Positions 34,043 to 41,600 of a DNA stretch of 64,000 nucleotides are shown in pieces. This stretch comes from Clostridia bacterium (GTDB lineage: Bacteria > Bacillota > Clostridia > Oscillospirales > Acutalibacteraceae): the NCBI GenBank assembly GCA_017438845.1, contig JAFRUO010000008.1, positions 62,001 through 126,000 of the forward strand, in the 5' to 3' direction. The notes under the pieces were generated by a model. It was not told the origin of the DNA. It ran no database searches and saw only the letters and a list, made by a program, of their open reading frames with translations. A program made the position numbers and the translations under genes. How positions within the stretch are numbered: position 1 is the first letter of the stretch; each line of letters opens with the position of its first letter.

Positions 34043-35422
34043 TCAGTCAATTCTCTTTATTGAATACTTAAAGGTATTCTTTTCTTTTTCTGCTCTTTTT
34101 CGGAAGAAGGCTTCCGCCTGAGTCGGGAATGCAATATACGAAAGCACGTCCTCGTCCGACCTTGCAAGGCTTCCGATTTCCTCCTTCGCCTTTTTGAATG
34201 CAGGCTCAAGAGTGTCTGCGAAGCGGCAGGTAATCGGCTTTTCGTCGCCGAGAACCTTTTTCTGAAGCTCGGGGTCAATCTCACCCGGCGCTCTGCCGTA
34301 TTCACCTCTTATATACGCCTTGATTTCCTTTGAAACGTTTTTGTATCTTTCGCCTGCGAGCACGTTCATTGTAGCCTGAACGCCGACCATCTGGCTCATC
34401 GGAGTAACAAGGGGAGGGTAGCCGAGGTCCTTTCTGACCCTCGGGGTTTCGAGAAGCACCTCCTCGAATTTGTCCATTTTGTTTTGAGCCGTCAGCTGAG
34501 CTACAAGGTTTGAGAGCATTCCGCCGGGCACCTGATAATTAAGCGCGTCGGTGTCGGTTGAAAGCACAACGGGGTTGAGCTTTCCCTCCTTTAAAAACTG
34601 CTCCTTAATCGGCTTGAAAAAGTCGTTGATTTTCTTTAACGCCGCCGTGTCAAGCTCGGTTTCATAGCCCTGCTGTCTGAATGCGTAAAGCATAGCCTCG
34701 GTGGGCGCCTGCGAGGTGCCGCCCGAAAAGGCAGAAATCGCCGTGTCAATAATATCGCAGCCTGCCTCAACCGCCTTCTGGAGCGTAAGCGGAGCAAGCC
34801 CCGTGGTGCAGTGAGTGTGAAGCACAATCGGCAGTTTAACGTTTTCCTTGAGAGCCTTTACCGTGTCGTAAGCCTCCTGCGGGCCCATAATGCCTGCCAT
34901 ATCCTTGATGGTGATTGTCTGACAACCCATTTCCTCCATCTGTCGGGCAAGCTTAACATAAGCCTCAAGGTCGTGAATCGGGCTTTTTGTGTAGCTGATA
35001 GCGCCCGAAGCAACGGCTCCGTTTTTAAGCGTTTCATCGACTGCAACCTCAATGTTGCGAACGTCGTTAAGCGCGTCAAAAATTCTGATTATGTCTATAC
35101 CGTTTTCTATACTCTTTTTAACAAACATCCTGACAACATCGTCCGGGTAATGCTTGTAGCCGAGCAGGTTTTGTCCTCTGAGGAGCATCTGCAGCTTGGT
35201 GTTTTTACAGTGCGCCTTGATTTTTCTGAGCCTCTCCCACGGGTCCTCGTCAAGGTAACGCAGACATGAGTCAAAGGTAGCTCCGCCCCAACACTCAAGC
35301 GAGTAGTAGCCTGCCGAGTCCATGGTGTCGAGTATTCCTTCAAACGAGGAGAAGGGAAGCCTTGTCGCTATCAGCGACTGGTTGGCGTCCCTTAACACTG
35401 TTTCGGTAAATTGAACCTTCAT
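34043..35422 (-). CDS. oadA: Oxaloacetate decarboxylase alpha subunit (carboxyltransferase)
   Basis: A 459-residue carboxyltransferase that moves the carboxyl group of oxaloacetate to biotin, yielding pyruvate. It has FTETVLRDANQSLIATRLP at the start, LECWGGATFD, MLLRGQNLLGYKHYPDD, the catalytic-lysine region ITIKDMAGIMGP (about residue 180), HTHCTTG (metal site) and the PYC_OADA domain from GGMLSNLVAQL onward. It lacks a fused biotin domain; that is the separate 126-residue carrier. The ATG at 35422 follows CCGGAGG. First gene of the operon. A pyruvate-carboxylase B role is the alternative but fits the context less well. Confidence 0.93.
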   Translation of the reverse strand: MKVQFTETVLRDANQSLIATRLPFSSFEGILDTMDSAGYYSLECWGGATFDSCLRYLDEDPWERLRKIKAHCKNTKLQMLLRGQNLLGYKHYPDDVVRMFVKKSIENGIDIIRIFDALNDVRNIEVAVDETLKNGAVASGAISYTKSPIHDLEAYVKLARQMEEMGCQTITIKDMAGIMGPQEAYDTVKALKENVKLPIVLHTHCTTGLAPLTLQKAVEAGCDIIDTAISAFSGGTSQAPTEAMLYAFRQQGYETELDTAALKKINDFFKPIKEQFLKEGKLNPVVLSTDTDALNYQVPGGMLSNLVAQLTAQNKMDKFEEVLLETPRVRKDLGYPPLVTPMSQMVGVQATMNVLAGERYKNVSKEIKAYIRGEYGRAPGEIDPELQKKVLGDEKPITCRFADTLEPAFKKAKEEIGSLARSDEDVLSYIAFPTQAEAFFRKRAEKEKNTFKYSIKRID

Positions 35423-35512
35423 ATTTCGCCTCCGGATTAATGAAAAGGGGAAATGCTTCATATTTGGAAAATAAAGAAATTCCAATTTGTCCCCATTTTA
35501 ATTTTCTGCAGG

Positions 35513-35541
35513 ATTATACCATATATTGTTATATTATGCAA
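35513..35541 (-). promoter_or_regulatory. oad operon promoter
   Basis: Minus strand: TTGCAT (35541-35536), 17-base spacer, TATAAT (35518-35513). Confidence 0.7.
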
Positions 35542-35580
35542 GAAAAAAATACATATTTTGTTTTTTTCTATAAAAAATAC

Positions 35581-35600
35581 GCCTTAAAATCAATTAAGGC
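35581..35600 (-). terminator. Terminator of the 35620 gene
   Basis: GCCTTAA, short loop, TTAAGGC with a T run on the minus strand. Confidence 0.65.
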
Positions 35601-35619
35601 GCAAACGTTTTTTAAAGCT

Positions 35620-36210
35620 TTATGAGTTTTCGTTTTCCGACAATTCGCCGTAAAGCTTTTTGTTGGCTTTGAATTCCTTTGCAATCCACACGAAGGTAAG
35701 CGTCCAGGCAATGAACAAAGCTAAAAAGAAATCAATTCTGCCGAGGGGGAACACGGCGACAATTGAGAAGAACAGAGGGGCGTGAATGCCCTTTAAAATA
35801 AGGTACCATTCAACCACGATGATAAGCCTTGCAAACGGCAGTGCGGTTGCAACCGAATAGCAAAGGCACGCAACCTGAGGCGCCCAGTATTTAGGCCACC
35901 GCCACATACCGTTGTGCGCCTTTTCGGGGTCGCCGTAGGTGATGTCGGCAAGGTACCGCTTCAGGTCCTTCGTTTCGGCTGAAACGGGAGGCTTATATTT
36001 AATGTAGGCATAGTAAGCCATTGCAAAGTATACAAGATAGGTAATCAGGTTTACCGCAATCAGACCTGCCCAGTCCATGCCGAAGCCCTGCACAAGGGGG
36101 TTGCCCTCCATTGAAAGGTCGGGCGTGGCAAAAAAGGTCAGCAGCAAATCGGAAACCGTCAGCAAAAAATAAAAGATTGTAAGAGATAAGAATGCGGTTT
36201 TCTTTTTCAT
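35620..36210 (-). CDS. Membrane protein of unknown function
   Basis: A 196-residue protein with about five membrane segments: residues 4-26, 44-65, 100-125 region (PQVACLCYSVATALPFARLII), 130-150 and 155-180. Between segments 2 and 3 lies a conserved-looking loop with DLKRYLADITYGDPEKAHNGMWRWPKYWAP. I recognise no family. The ATG at 36210 is chosen because AAGGAA lies 8 bases upstream; an ATG at 36261 would add 17 charged residues but has no ribosome binding site. Confidence 0.68.
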   Translation of the reverse strand: MKKKTAFLSLTIFYFLLTVSDLLLTFFATPDLSMEGNPLVQGFGMDWAGLIAVNLITYLVYFAMAYYAYIKYKPPVSAETKDLKRYLADITYGDPEKAHNGMWRWPKYWAPQVACLCYSVATALPFARLIIVVEWYLILKGIHAPLFFSIVAVFPLGRIDFFLALFIAWTLTFVWIAKEFKANKKLYGELSENENS

Positions 36211-36304
36211 TGGTTTTTCCTTAAGCATTTTTTCATATTTATTCTTGTCCGATACGCTCATTTTAGCACAGTTAAATAATTCATTTCAACCGAAAATATA
36301 AAAA

Positions 36305-36333
36305 TTGACATTATTATTTTAAACGTATATAAT
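36305..36333 (+). promoter_or_regulatory. Consensus promoter of the 36361 gene
   Basis: TTGACA, 17-base spacer, TATAAT, 28 bases before the ATG. Confidence 0.85.
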
Positions 36334-36360
36334 AAAGAAAAAGCCGAAAGGGGAGCGGAT

Positions 36361-37020
36361 ATGAGAGTAAAATTTGAATCAGGGGTAAGCTTCTGGCTGA
36401 AGCTTTTGATTGTTGTTTTCAATATAATTACCCTGCTGCTGTTCTCGGCAAAGATTTTCATTGACAGCTATATCACAGTTAAATTAGGCATAGCGTTTTT
36501 AGTTGTCGACGCCGTGGTTATCGTGCCGTTGATTTTGCTTACCTACTACAAGTTCGAGGACGACTGTCTTTTGATTCACGACTTTCCCATAAGGCAGTTC
36601 AGGATTAAATACACCGACATCGTCGATGTTGAGGACGGCGACTTTGAAACCAAGGAAAAAAAGAGCATTGTCGCGCTTTCGCTTGACAGAATCGTGCTTG
36701 TCACCGAGCATGAGGACAGCGAGGGCAAAAAGCATAAAAGATATATTTATATTTCCCCGAAGGATATGAGCCTTTTCCTTATAAGACTCAGCGCAAGACT
36801 TGAGCAAAACAAGGTTGACATCGAGCAGAAGGCAAAGGAAATTTCCCTAAAGCAGAAAGAGCACGAACTCAAAAAGAAGCTTGCCGAGGAAAAACGTAAA
36901 AAAGAAAAGGAGCAGAACGCTCCCGAAATTATCCGTATGAAATCAAGCCCGAAGGCGGAGGGCTTTAAAGAGAAGAAAACGGACGACGGTGAAGAAAAAT
37001 CCCCGGACGACGGTGAATAA
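36361..37020 (+). CDS. Two-helix membrane protein with PH-like domain and charged coiled-coil tail
   Basis: A 219-residue protein: two membrane segments (about 10-32 and 40-62), then a small beta-rich domain (FEDDCLLIHDFPIRQFRIKYTDIVDVEDG, VALSLDRIVLVTEHED, YIYISPKD) resembling the bacterial PH-like domains (bPH/YyaB type). A strongly charged helix follows (about 145-190, KEISLKQKEHELKKKLAEEKRKKEKEQN), probably a coiled coil, and an acidic repeat tail. The PH assignment is from the pattern only. Own promoter; a MITE-like element follows. Confidence 0.72.
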   Translation: MRVKFESGVSFWLKLLIVVFNIITLLLFSAKIFIDSYITVKLGIAFLVVDAVVIVPLILLTYYKFEDDCLLIHDFPIRQFRIKYTDIVDVEDGDFETKEKKSIVALSLDRIVLVTEHEDSEGKKHKRYIYISPKDMSLFLIRLSARLEQNKVDIEQKAKEISLKQKEHELKKKLAEEKRKKEKEQNAPEIIRMKSSPKAEGFKEKKTDDGEEKSPDDGE

Positions 37021-37047
37021 TAATACAGCAAAAAGAACAGACGTTTA

Positions 37048-37323
37048 GGGCGCTGTCCATAAGGATGATTAGCCCAAAAATCGCCTCTTTTCCGCTATAA
37101 CTGCCTTAAAATCGGGGTTAGGCGTCAGCCTTAACCCCGATTTATGCGATTGTTCTAACGAAAAATAGTCTGATTTTTGGGTGCAAAGCAGTTTTGGCAA
37201 AGTATTTTTAGTTCATAAAGTGATTACAAAATCCCCGCAATACTGATGTATTACGGGGATTTTTAATTGCTTTAGGGACAAAAGGACAAAGCCAAAACCT
37301 ATTCATCCTTGTGAACAGCACCC
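37048..37323. mobile_element. MITE-like non-autonomous element (276 bp)
   Basis: Terminal inverted repeats of 23 bp (37048-37070 and 37301-37323) match at 19 of 23 positions, beginning GGGCGCTGTCCA on the left and GGGTGCTGTTCA on the right. No ORF inside. It holds two strong hairpins (AAATCGGGGTTA...TAACCCCGATTT at 37108-37143 and AAATCCCCG...CGGGGATTT at 37229-37262) and an inner inverted pair AGCCCAAAAATC / GATTTTTGGG. A short outer inverted pair, AAAAAGAACA and TGTTCTTTTT (37030-37039 and 37327-37336), flanks it. No exact target-site duplication is visible; no transposase is in the window. Confidence 0.65.
37229..37262 (+). terminator. Possible terminator inside the MITE-like element
   Basis: AAATCCCCG stem with GTATTACGGGGATTTTT tail; could end transcription of the 36361 gene. 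Confidence 0.55.
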
Positions 37324-37334
37324 TTTTGTTCTTT

Positions 37335-38300
37335 TTAATATTGCGCTTTAATCTGCCTTACATCGTTTCCGATACACGGAAGCTGGAAATATGAGCACAT
37401 AAGGCGTGAGGTGATGCGGTTGTTGTATTTTGTGTCAAGCTCGTCGAGCGAGAGGTTTGAGTTGATAATTGTCGGCAGCCCCTCCGCAAGCCTTGAGTCG
37501 ATAATATTATATAACTGAGCAATTGAAAACGAGGTTATAAACTCAGCGCCGAGGTCGTCGATTATCAGTAAATCACAACCGAGCAGTCTGCTTTCCGTTG
37601 TGCCGTCAGGCTCGTCGCTTCTTCCGAAGTGCTCTCTTTCAAGGGCGTTGAAGAAATTGTGAGCCGAGCCGTAAACAACGTTAAAGCCCTTTTTGATAAC
37701 CTCACCTGCTATTGCAAGGCTCAAATGAGTTTTGCCGAGTCCCGTTTCGCCGTACATATACAGGCTTTTTGACGAAAGGCTGAACTTTTCGGCGTACTTT
37801 TTGCAGAAAAGCAGAATGTCCTTCATTTGCTCACAGGCTTCCGGGTCGGAATAAACCGAGGCGTCAAAGTCGTCGAAGCTGGAAATTTTAAGCGAGGATT
37901 TTTTTGCAAGCTCCTCATAGCTTAATTTGTTCAAAAGAGCCGTGTAGCAATCGCAGACAACTCCGCCTGCGTAGCCCGTGTCCTGACATTTCGGACAGTG
38001 ATAATGCACGTCGAGCCAGTCGGGCTCAAGACCGCAGCTTTTAAACAAGTCCTCCCTTGCCTTACGGTAGGAAAGGCTTTTTTGCTTTAGTGAGTCAATA
38101 TATTTTTTCGGGTCGTCACAGCCGTCTATAGCCTTGATTGAGTTCAGAGCTATCTGCGACATTGCCGCTTCAATTTCCTCAAGCTCCGGGTGCTCCTTTA
38201 AAAATTCGGCTCTTCTTTTATCTGCTTCGCTCAGTGCGGCTTCACGTCTTGAGCGTAAAACCGCCTGTGCCGCATTTACTGTTTTCTGGGAGTATTTCAT
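37335..38300 (-). CDS. DnaI/DnaC-like helicase loader ATPase
   Basis: A 321-residue AAA+ protein. The N-terminal half has a zinc-ribbon-like HYHCPKCQDTGYAGGVVCDCY (about residues 99-119), as in DnaI-type loaders. The ATPase has Walker A YGETGLGKTHLSLAIAGEV (about 184) and Walker B LLIIDDLGAEF (about 246), then NSNLSLDELDTKYNNRITSRL with the sensor arginine. It loads the replicative helicase, working with the DnaD-like protein encoded just upstream. It starts 3 bases after that gene's stop. Confidence 0.9.
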   Translation of the reverse strand: MKYSQKTVNAAQAVLRSRREAALSEADKRRAEFLKEHPELEEIEAAMSQIALNSIKAIDGCDDPKKYIDSLKQKSLSYRKAREDLFKSCGLEPDWLDVHYHCPKCQDTGYAGGVVCDCYTALLNKLSYEELAKKSSLKISSFDDFDASVYSDPEACEQMKDILLFCKKYAEKFSLSSKSLYMYGETGLGKTHLSLAIAGEVIKKGFNVVYGSAHNFFNALEREHFGRSDEPDGTTESRLLGCDLLIIDDLGAEFITSFSIAQLYNIIDSRLAEGLPTIINSNLSLDELDTKYNNRITSRLMCSYFQLPCIGNDVRQIKAQY

Positions 38301-38303
38301 ATC

Positions 38304-39311
38304 TTAATCCTCGTAAACAATTTTCTTTTTCTTAGCCGCCTGCTTCGCCTTTTCGACGTCGTATGAACGCTCCGACTTTGCGGTCTTTTTTCTGCCTTCG
38401 GAATACTTCTTTTCTTCGTTTTCAACGTCGTCGGGCGTTTTTAAGCCCTTTTCGTGCCAGCCGAGAAGGATTTTGTTCGTGTAGCTGAAGGAAATCTTTC
38501 CGAGCTTGTCCACGGTTTTGTTGTAGGCGAGCACCATCATGTCAACGCCGAAGCCGAGCTTGTCCCACTGTGCAAAATAGTTTTCCTGCGTGGGCGTAGC
38601 CTTTGGTGCGCTGATGCCTGTTTCAAGCTTGAAGCGGTTAAAAATCTTTTCCGACTTGTTGTGTGCGTCTATATATTCGTATGCGCTTTCGTGAGTGACA
38701 ATGTCGTTTTTATACCAGTCCTTTGCCACCGAAAGCATAAATGCTGTGGATTTTTTGTCCCTTTCCGCACAGTAATTAATAAGTATATATATAATGTCGG
38801 CGGGCAAGCCGTAACCTCTGAGCATTGAATAAACCGCCGACTGCACGCTGAAGCCGATGTCGCCGAGAAGCGTCTGCACCTGATTGCAAAGCGACGCAAA
38901 TTCCGTGTCGCTTTCAAGTGCATTGCCGATTTCGGTCATTGTCGGCGCAGGAAGCTTAATGCTTAACTCCTGCTTTTGCGCCGTCTTTTTTTCTTCCTGC
39001 CTTTGAATGGGAATATTATTTTCCTTTAAATATGTGTCGCTCGTTTCGGGAGAGGGGAGAGAAGCCGCAGCGATTACTCTGTCAATCAACACTCCCTCGT
39101 TAACCCAATAATCGAGTGCCTCACGGGTGTCTGCGGCTGAGGAACCGATACCCTTTGCAATGTCCTCAAGGGTAAAATCACCGCTTTGATGAGCACAAAT
39201 CCAAAGCAGTGTTTTTACGGCGCAGAAGCTCGCCAGCTTTATGTACTTTTCACATACCGCCGAGGGCAGGAATATGCCCGAGGAGTACAGTGTCGGGTTT
39301 AAGGTGAACAT
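38304..39311 (-). CDS. DnaD-domain replication/primosome protein
   Basis: A 335-residue protein. The N-terminal winged-helix part (CAVKTLLWICAHQSGDFTLEDIAKGIGSSAADTREALDYWVNEGVL) is followed by a Ser/Glu-rich linker and a DnaD-like C-terminal domain (about 130-205, AVYSMLRGYGLPADIIYILINYCAERDKKS), then a second DnaD-like segment (YFAQWDKLGFGVDMMVLAYNKTVDKLGKISFSYTNKILLGWHEKGLKTP). DnaD proteins remodel origin DNA and recruit the DnaI-type loader. The neighbourhood (nth upstream, dnaI-like downstream) repeats the conserved Firmicutes dnaD-nth linkage. The exact homology (DnaD versus DnaB-like) is not settled. Confidence 0.85.
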   Translation of the reverse strand: MFTLNPTLYSSGIFLPSAVCEKYIKLASFCAVKTLLWICAHQSGDFTLEDIAKGIGSSAADTREALDYWVNEGVLIDRVIAAASLPSPETSDTYLKENNIPIQRQEEKKTAQKQELSIKLPAPTMTEIGNALESDTEFASLCNQVQTLLGDIGFSVQSAVYSMLRGYGLPADIIYILINYCAERDKKSTAFMLSVAKDWYKNDIVTHESAYEYIDAHNKSEKIFNRFKLETGISAPKATPTQENYFAQWDKLGFGVDMMVLAYNKTVDKLGKISFSYTNKILLGWHEKGLKTPDDVENEEKKYSEGRKKTAKSERSYDVEKAKQAAKKKKIVYED

Positions 39312-39313
39312 GG

Positions 39314-39943
39314 TTATATCCTTTTTTTACAAAATTCGGAAAGACCGCATTTTTCGCAGTAAGCCTTTCTTGCGGTGCAGACGGCTCTGCCGTGAAGCAC
39401 TGCGCGGTGGCAGAAATTGTTGCTCTCCTCAGGCGGAAGAAGCTTTCTGAGCTTAAATTCGGTCTGCTTCGGGTCACGGGTTTTAACAAGACCGATTCTG
39501 TTTGCGATTCTGATTAAGTGCGTGTCTGCAACAACAACGCCCTTTTCACCGAAAACGTCGCCCATAATAAGGTTTGCCGTCTTTCTGCCTACGCCGGGGA
39601 GCGTGGTAAGCTCCTCAATGCTTGAGGGCACCTCGCCGCCGAAATCACTTTTGATTTTTTGCGCTATTCCGATTATATCCTTTGACTTCCCGTGATAGAA
39701 GCCGCAGGAATGAATAATTTCTTCAATGTCCTTTACATCTGCATTGCAGTAGTCGTCAAGGGTTTTGTATTTAGAAAAAAGTGCGGGAGTTACCAGGTTA
39801 ACTCTCGCATCTGTACATTGAGCCGAAAGCCTTGTTGCAATCAAAAGCTCCAACGGATTCGAGTAGCTTAATGAGCAAAGAGCATCGGGATACATTTTTT
39901 TAAGTTCTTCAACGGATTTCAACGCCAACTGCTTCTCAGTCAT
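39314..39943 (-). CDS. nth: Endonuclease III
   Basis: A 209-residue DNA glycosylase/AP lyase for oxidised pyrimidines. It has the helix-hairpin-helix LPGVGRKTANLI with the catalytic lysine, the catalytic aspartate in VVADTHLIRIANRIG, and the [4Fe-4S] cluster cysteines with the classic C-x6-C-x2-C-x5-C spacing in the C-terminal CTARKAYCEKCGLSEFC. The ATG at 39943 overlaps the XRE gene's end by 8 bases and follows GAGGAAAGC. Co-transcribed with dnaD-like and dnaI-like genes. Confidence 0.95.
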   Translation of the reverse strand: MTEKQLALKSVEELKKMYPDALCSLSYSNPLELLIATRLSAQCTDARVNLVTPALFSKYKTLDDYCNADVKDIEEIIHSCGFYHGKSKDIIGIAQKIKSDFGGEVPSSIEELTTLPGVGRKTANLIMGDVFGEKGVVVADTHLIRIANRIGLVKTRDPKQTEFKLRKLLPPEESNNFCHRAVLHGRAVCTARKAYCEKCGLSEFCKKRI

Positions 39944-40169
39944 TGCTTTCCTCGTATGTAAGGTTGTCGGGCAAATCGAGCAAATAATCGCAGGAAACAT
40001 TGAAATAAAGGCATATCGCACGAAGATCCCTTAAAGAGGGCTCGGTAACACCCGTCTCAAGGAACGAAATCTTTCTCTGCGTCATGCCGAGTACGTTTGC
40101 TAAATCCGTCTGAGTAATAGGCGGCAGCTTCGACAATCTTAACTGTTTTAATTTTGCGTTGAATGGCAT
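39936..40169 (-). CDS. XRE-family helix-turn-helix regulator
   Basis: A 77-residue single HTH domain: LKQLRLSKLPPITQTDLANVLGMTQRKISFLETGVTEPSLRDLRAICLYFNVSCDYLLDLPDN. It heads the operon with nth, dnaD-like and dnaI-like genes, and its end overlaps nth. It may autoregulate this operon (inference). A TTGCAA-17-TAAAAT promoter lies 37 bases upstream. Confidence 0.88.
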   Translation of the reverse strand: MPFNAKLKQLRLSKLPPITQTDLANVLGMTQRKISFLETGVTEPSLRDLRAICLYFNVSCDYLLDLPDNLTYEESND

Positions 40170-40205
40170 AAATAAAACCCCTGTTGAAAAATCAATAGCA
40201 TACGT

Positions 40206-40234
40206 ATTTTAGCACAATTAACTTCGCGTTGCAA
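40206..40234 (-). promoter_or_regulatory. Promoter of the XRE-nth-dnaD-dnaI operon
   Basis: Minus strand: TTGCAA (40234-40229), 17-base spacer, TAAAAT (40211-40206). Confidence 0.65.
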
Positions 40235-40349
40235 CAACAAAAAAGACCATTTAAGTTAAAAAAATTCTAAAAAAATTTGTGCACTTTTTTTTTTCTACAA
40301 AATGTTGTGTATTCGTGAAATATAATTATCAAAATATGACTTTTTTCTA

Positions 40350-40378
40350 TTGTAAAAAATTTTTTTATTTGTTATAAT
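40350..40378 (+). promoter_or_regulatory. Promoter of the 40411 gene
   Basis: TTGTAA, 17-base spacer, TATAAT. The flanking 40170-40410 region is very AT-rich and holds no gene I can support. Confidence 0.65.
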
Positions 40379-40410
40379 TATTTCCTGATAAAGTAAATTG
40401 GAGTTTAAAA

Positions 40411-41526
40411 ATGAACTTTTTTATCAAGAAATGTCTAAAAACAGTGTCAGCCGTTTTAATAATTCTTTGTCTTGTTTCTTTTTTCTCGTTTGCCGAGGGG
40501 AAAAACAGGCAGGGAGTGAAGGACGGCTCCTCTCAGCTTATCTGCGCGTACAGCCCTGCAAAGGCGACAGCGGACGAAATTGCCTCCGCAGGCGTCAAGG
40601 GCGCCGATATGATTTGTGTGACTCTCGACGCTACGTCTTATGACAGCACGGGCAGACAGCTCGAACCGACGCTTGATTCGGGTATATTGCTTTCCGACGC
40701 CTTTGAAGCTCTCGGGGAAGGCACCTCGCTTCTTATTAAGGCGCAGGGTTCTCAGAAGTCCGCCCTTTACGGCTTTCTTAAAGAAAACGGGCTTCTCGGC
40801 AGAGCCGTGCTTATGCTCAACATTAAAAATAAGGAGCTTTTCAGCTGGCTTGATACGCTTGAGGAAAAGCCGCTTGTCTTTTCCTCTTATAAGGGCGTGG
40901 TGATTTTTAACTGCACCTCCGCCATAAAGGCTTCGGCTCAGCACGGTGCGGCGGGAATAGTCTTAAAAAGCTCGAACGCTTATTCCACCACCTTTATGCG
41001 CTCCGAGGTTAAAAAATGCGTCGGCTTAAGGGCGGTAATCGATATGACCGATTACAAAGCCTGCGGCAAGAGGACTGACACCGAGGCGTTCTGGGACGAT
41101 GTTGCGGGCAGAGGCTTTTCGGTTATAATCACCTCCGACCTTGACGGCTTTCTTCTGTACCGTCAGCGCTCGCTTCACGCAAGGGCAAGGCTCGCTTCTC
41201 TTACGCAAAAGCTCTCGGACACCGACTTAAAAGCCACCTCGAAAATCACGGCAAAGAACTTTAATTATGCGCTCGGGCAGGCAAAGCAGTCGCTTTCCTC
41301 GGACTGCGGCGCAACCCTTCTTGACGAAAGGTACAATTCTCTGCTTACGGCATACGAAAACGTTAAAAGCCCCGACGGAACAAAGGGAAGTCTTACCGTT
41401 TCAAAGGGCAGGGTAATTGCGGCGGTACTCGTGCTTGCAGGCTTCGTTGCGGTTGAATACGGCTTTGAGTACTTTAAAAAGAAAAAGGAAAAAGAGCGCA
41501 GCGCTCAAAAAAGCAAAGCAAATTAA
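40411..41526 (+). CDS. Membrane-anchored GDPD-like protein with degenerate active site
   Basis: A 371-residue protein with a signal-anchor at 10-28, an extracytoplasmic domain of about 270 residues and a C-terminal membrane segment (about 332-352) with a basic KKKKEKER tail. The domain resembles a glycerophosphodiester phosphodiesterase barrel in outline: AGVKGADMICVTLDATSYDSTGRQLEPTLD at the start, LSDAFEALGEGTSLLIKAQG in the middle and GRGFSVIITSDLDGFLLY at the end. The usual HRG and EIDV catalytic signatures are missing, so it is either a pseudoenzyme or a different barrel. Family call is inference. Confidence 0.62.
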   Translation: MNFFIKKCLKTVSAVLIILCLVSFFSFAEGKNRQGVKDGSSQLICAYSPAKATADEIASAGVKGADMICVTLDATSYDSTGRQLEPTLDSGILLSDAFEALGEGTSLLIKAQGSQKSALYGFLKENGLLGRAVLMLNIKNKELFSWLDTLEEKPLVFSSYKGVVIFNCTSAIKASAQHGAAGIVLKSSNAYSTTFMRSEVKKCVGLRAVIDMTDYKACGKRTDTEAFWDDVAGRGFSVIITSDLDGFLLYRQRSLHARARLASLTQKLSDTDLKATSKITAKNFNYALGQAKQSLSSDCGATLLDERYNSLLTAYENVKSPDGTKGSLTVSKGRVIAAVLVLAGFVAVEYGFEYFKKKKEKERSAQKSKAN

Positions 41527-41535
41527 CTCTTTATA

Positions 41536-41564
41536 TTGAAATAAAGAGCTTTATTTGATAAAAT
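41536..41564 (+). promoter_or_regulatory. Promoter of the 41601 transporter gene
   Basis: TTGAAA, 17-base spacer, TAAAAT, 37 bases upstream of the ATG. Confidence 0.65.
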
Positions 41565-41600
41565 GGTAATGACAATATTTCGTGAAAGGGAGTAAATATT

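Noticed and set aside
35440..35625. Plus-strand 61-residue ORF opposite the oad promoter
   Set aside because: It overlaps the oad promoter and a terminator, has no ribosome binding site and no protein-like pattern.
37108..37143. Strong hairpin as a separate terminator or ncRNA
   Set aside because: It lies within the MITE-like element and lacks a T run; better explained as part of that element.
40170..40410. Small RNA or replication origin in the AT-rich region
   Set aside because: It contains only promoter-like AT runs; no DnaA-box cluster or stable hairpin was seen.
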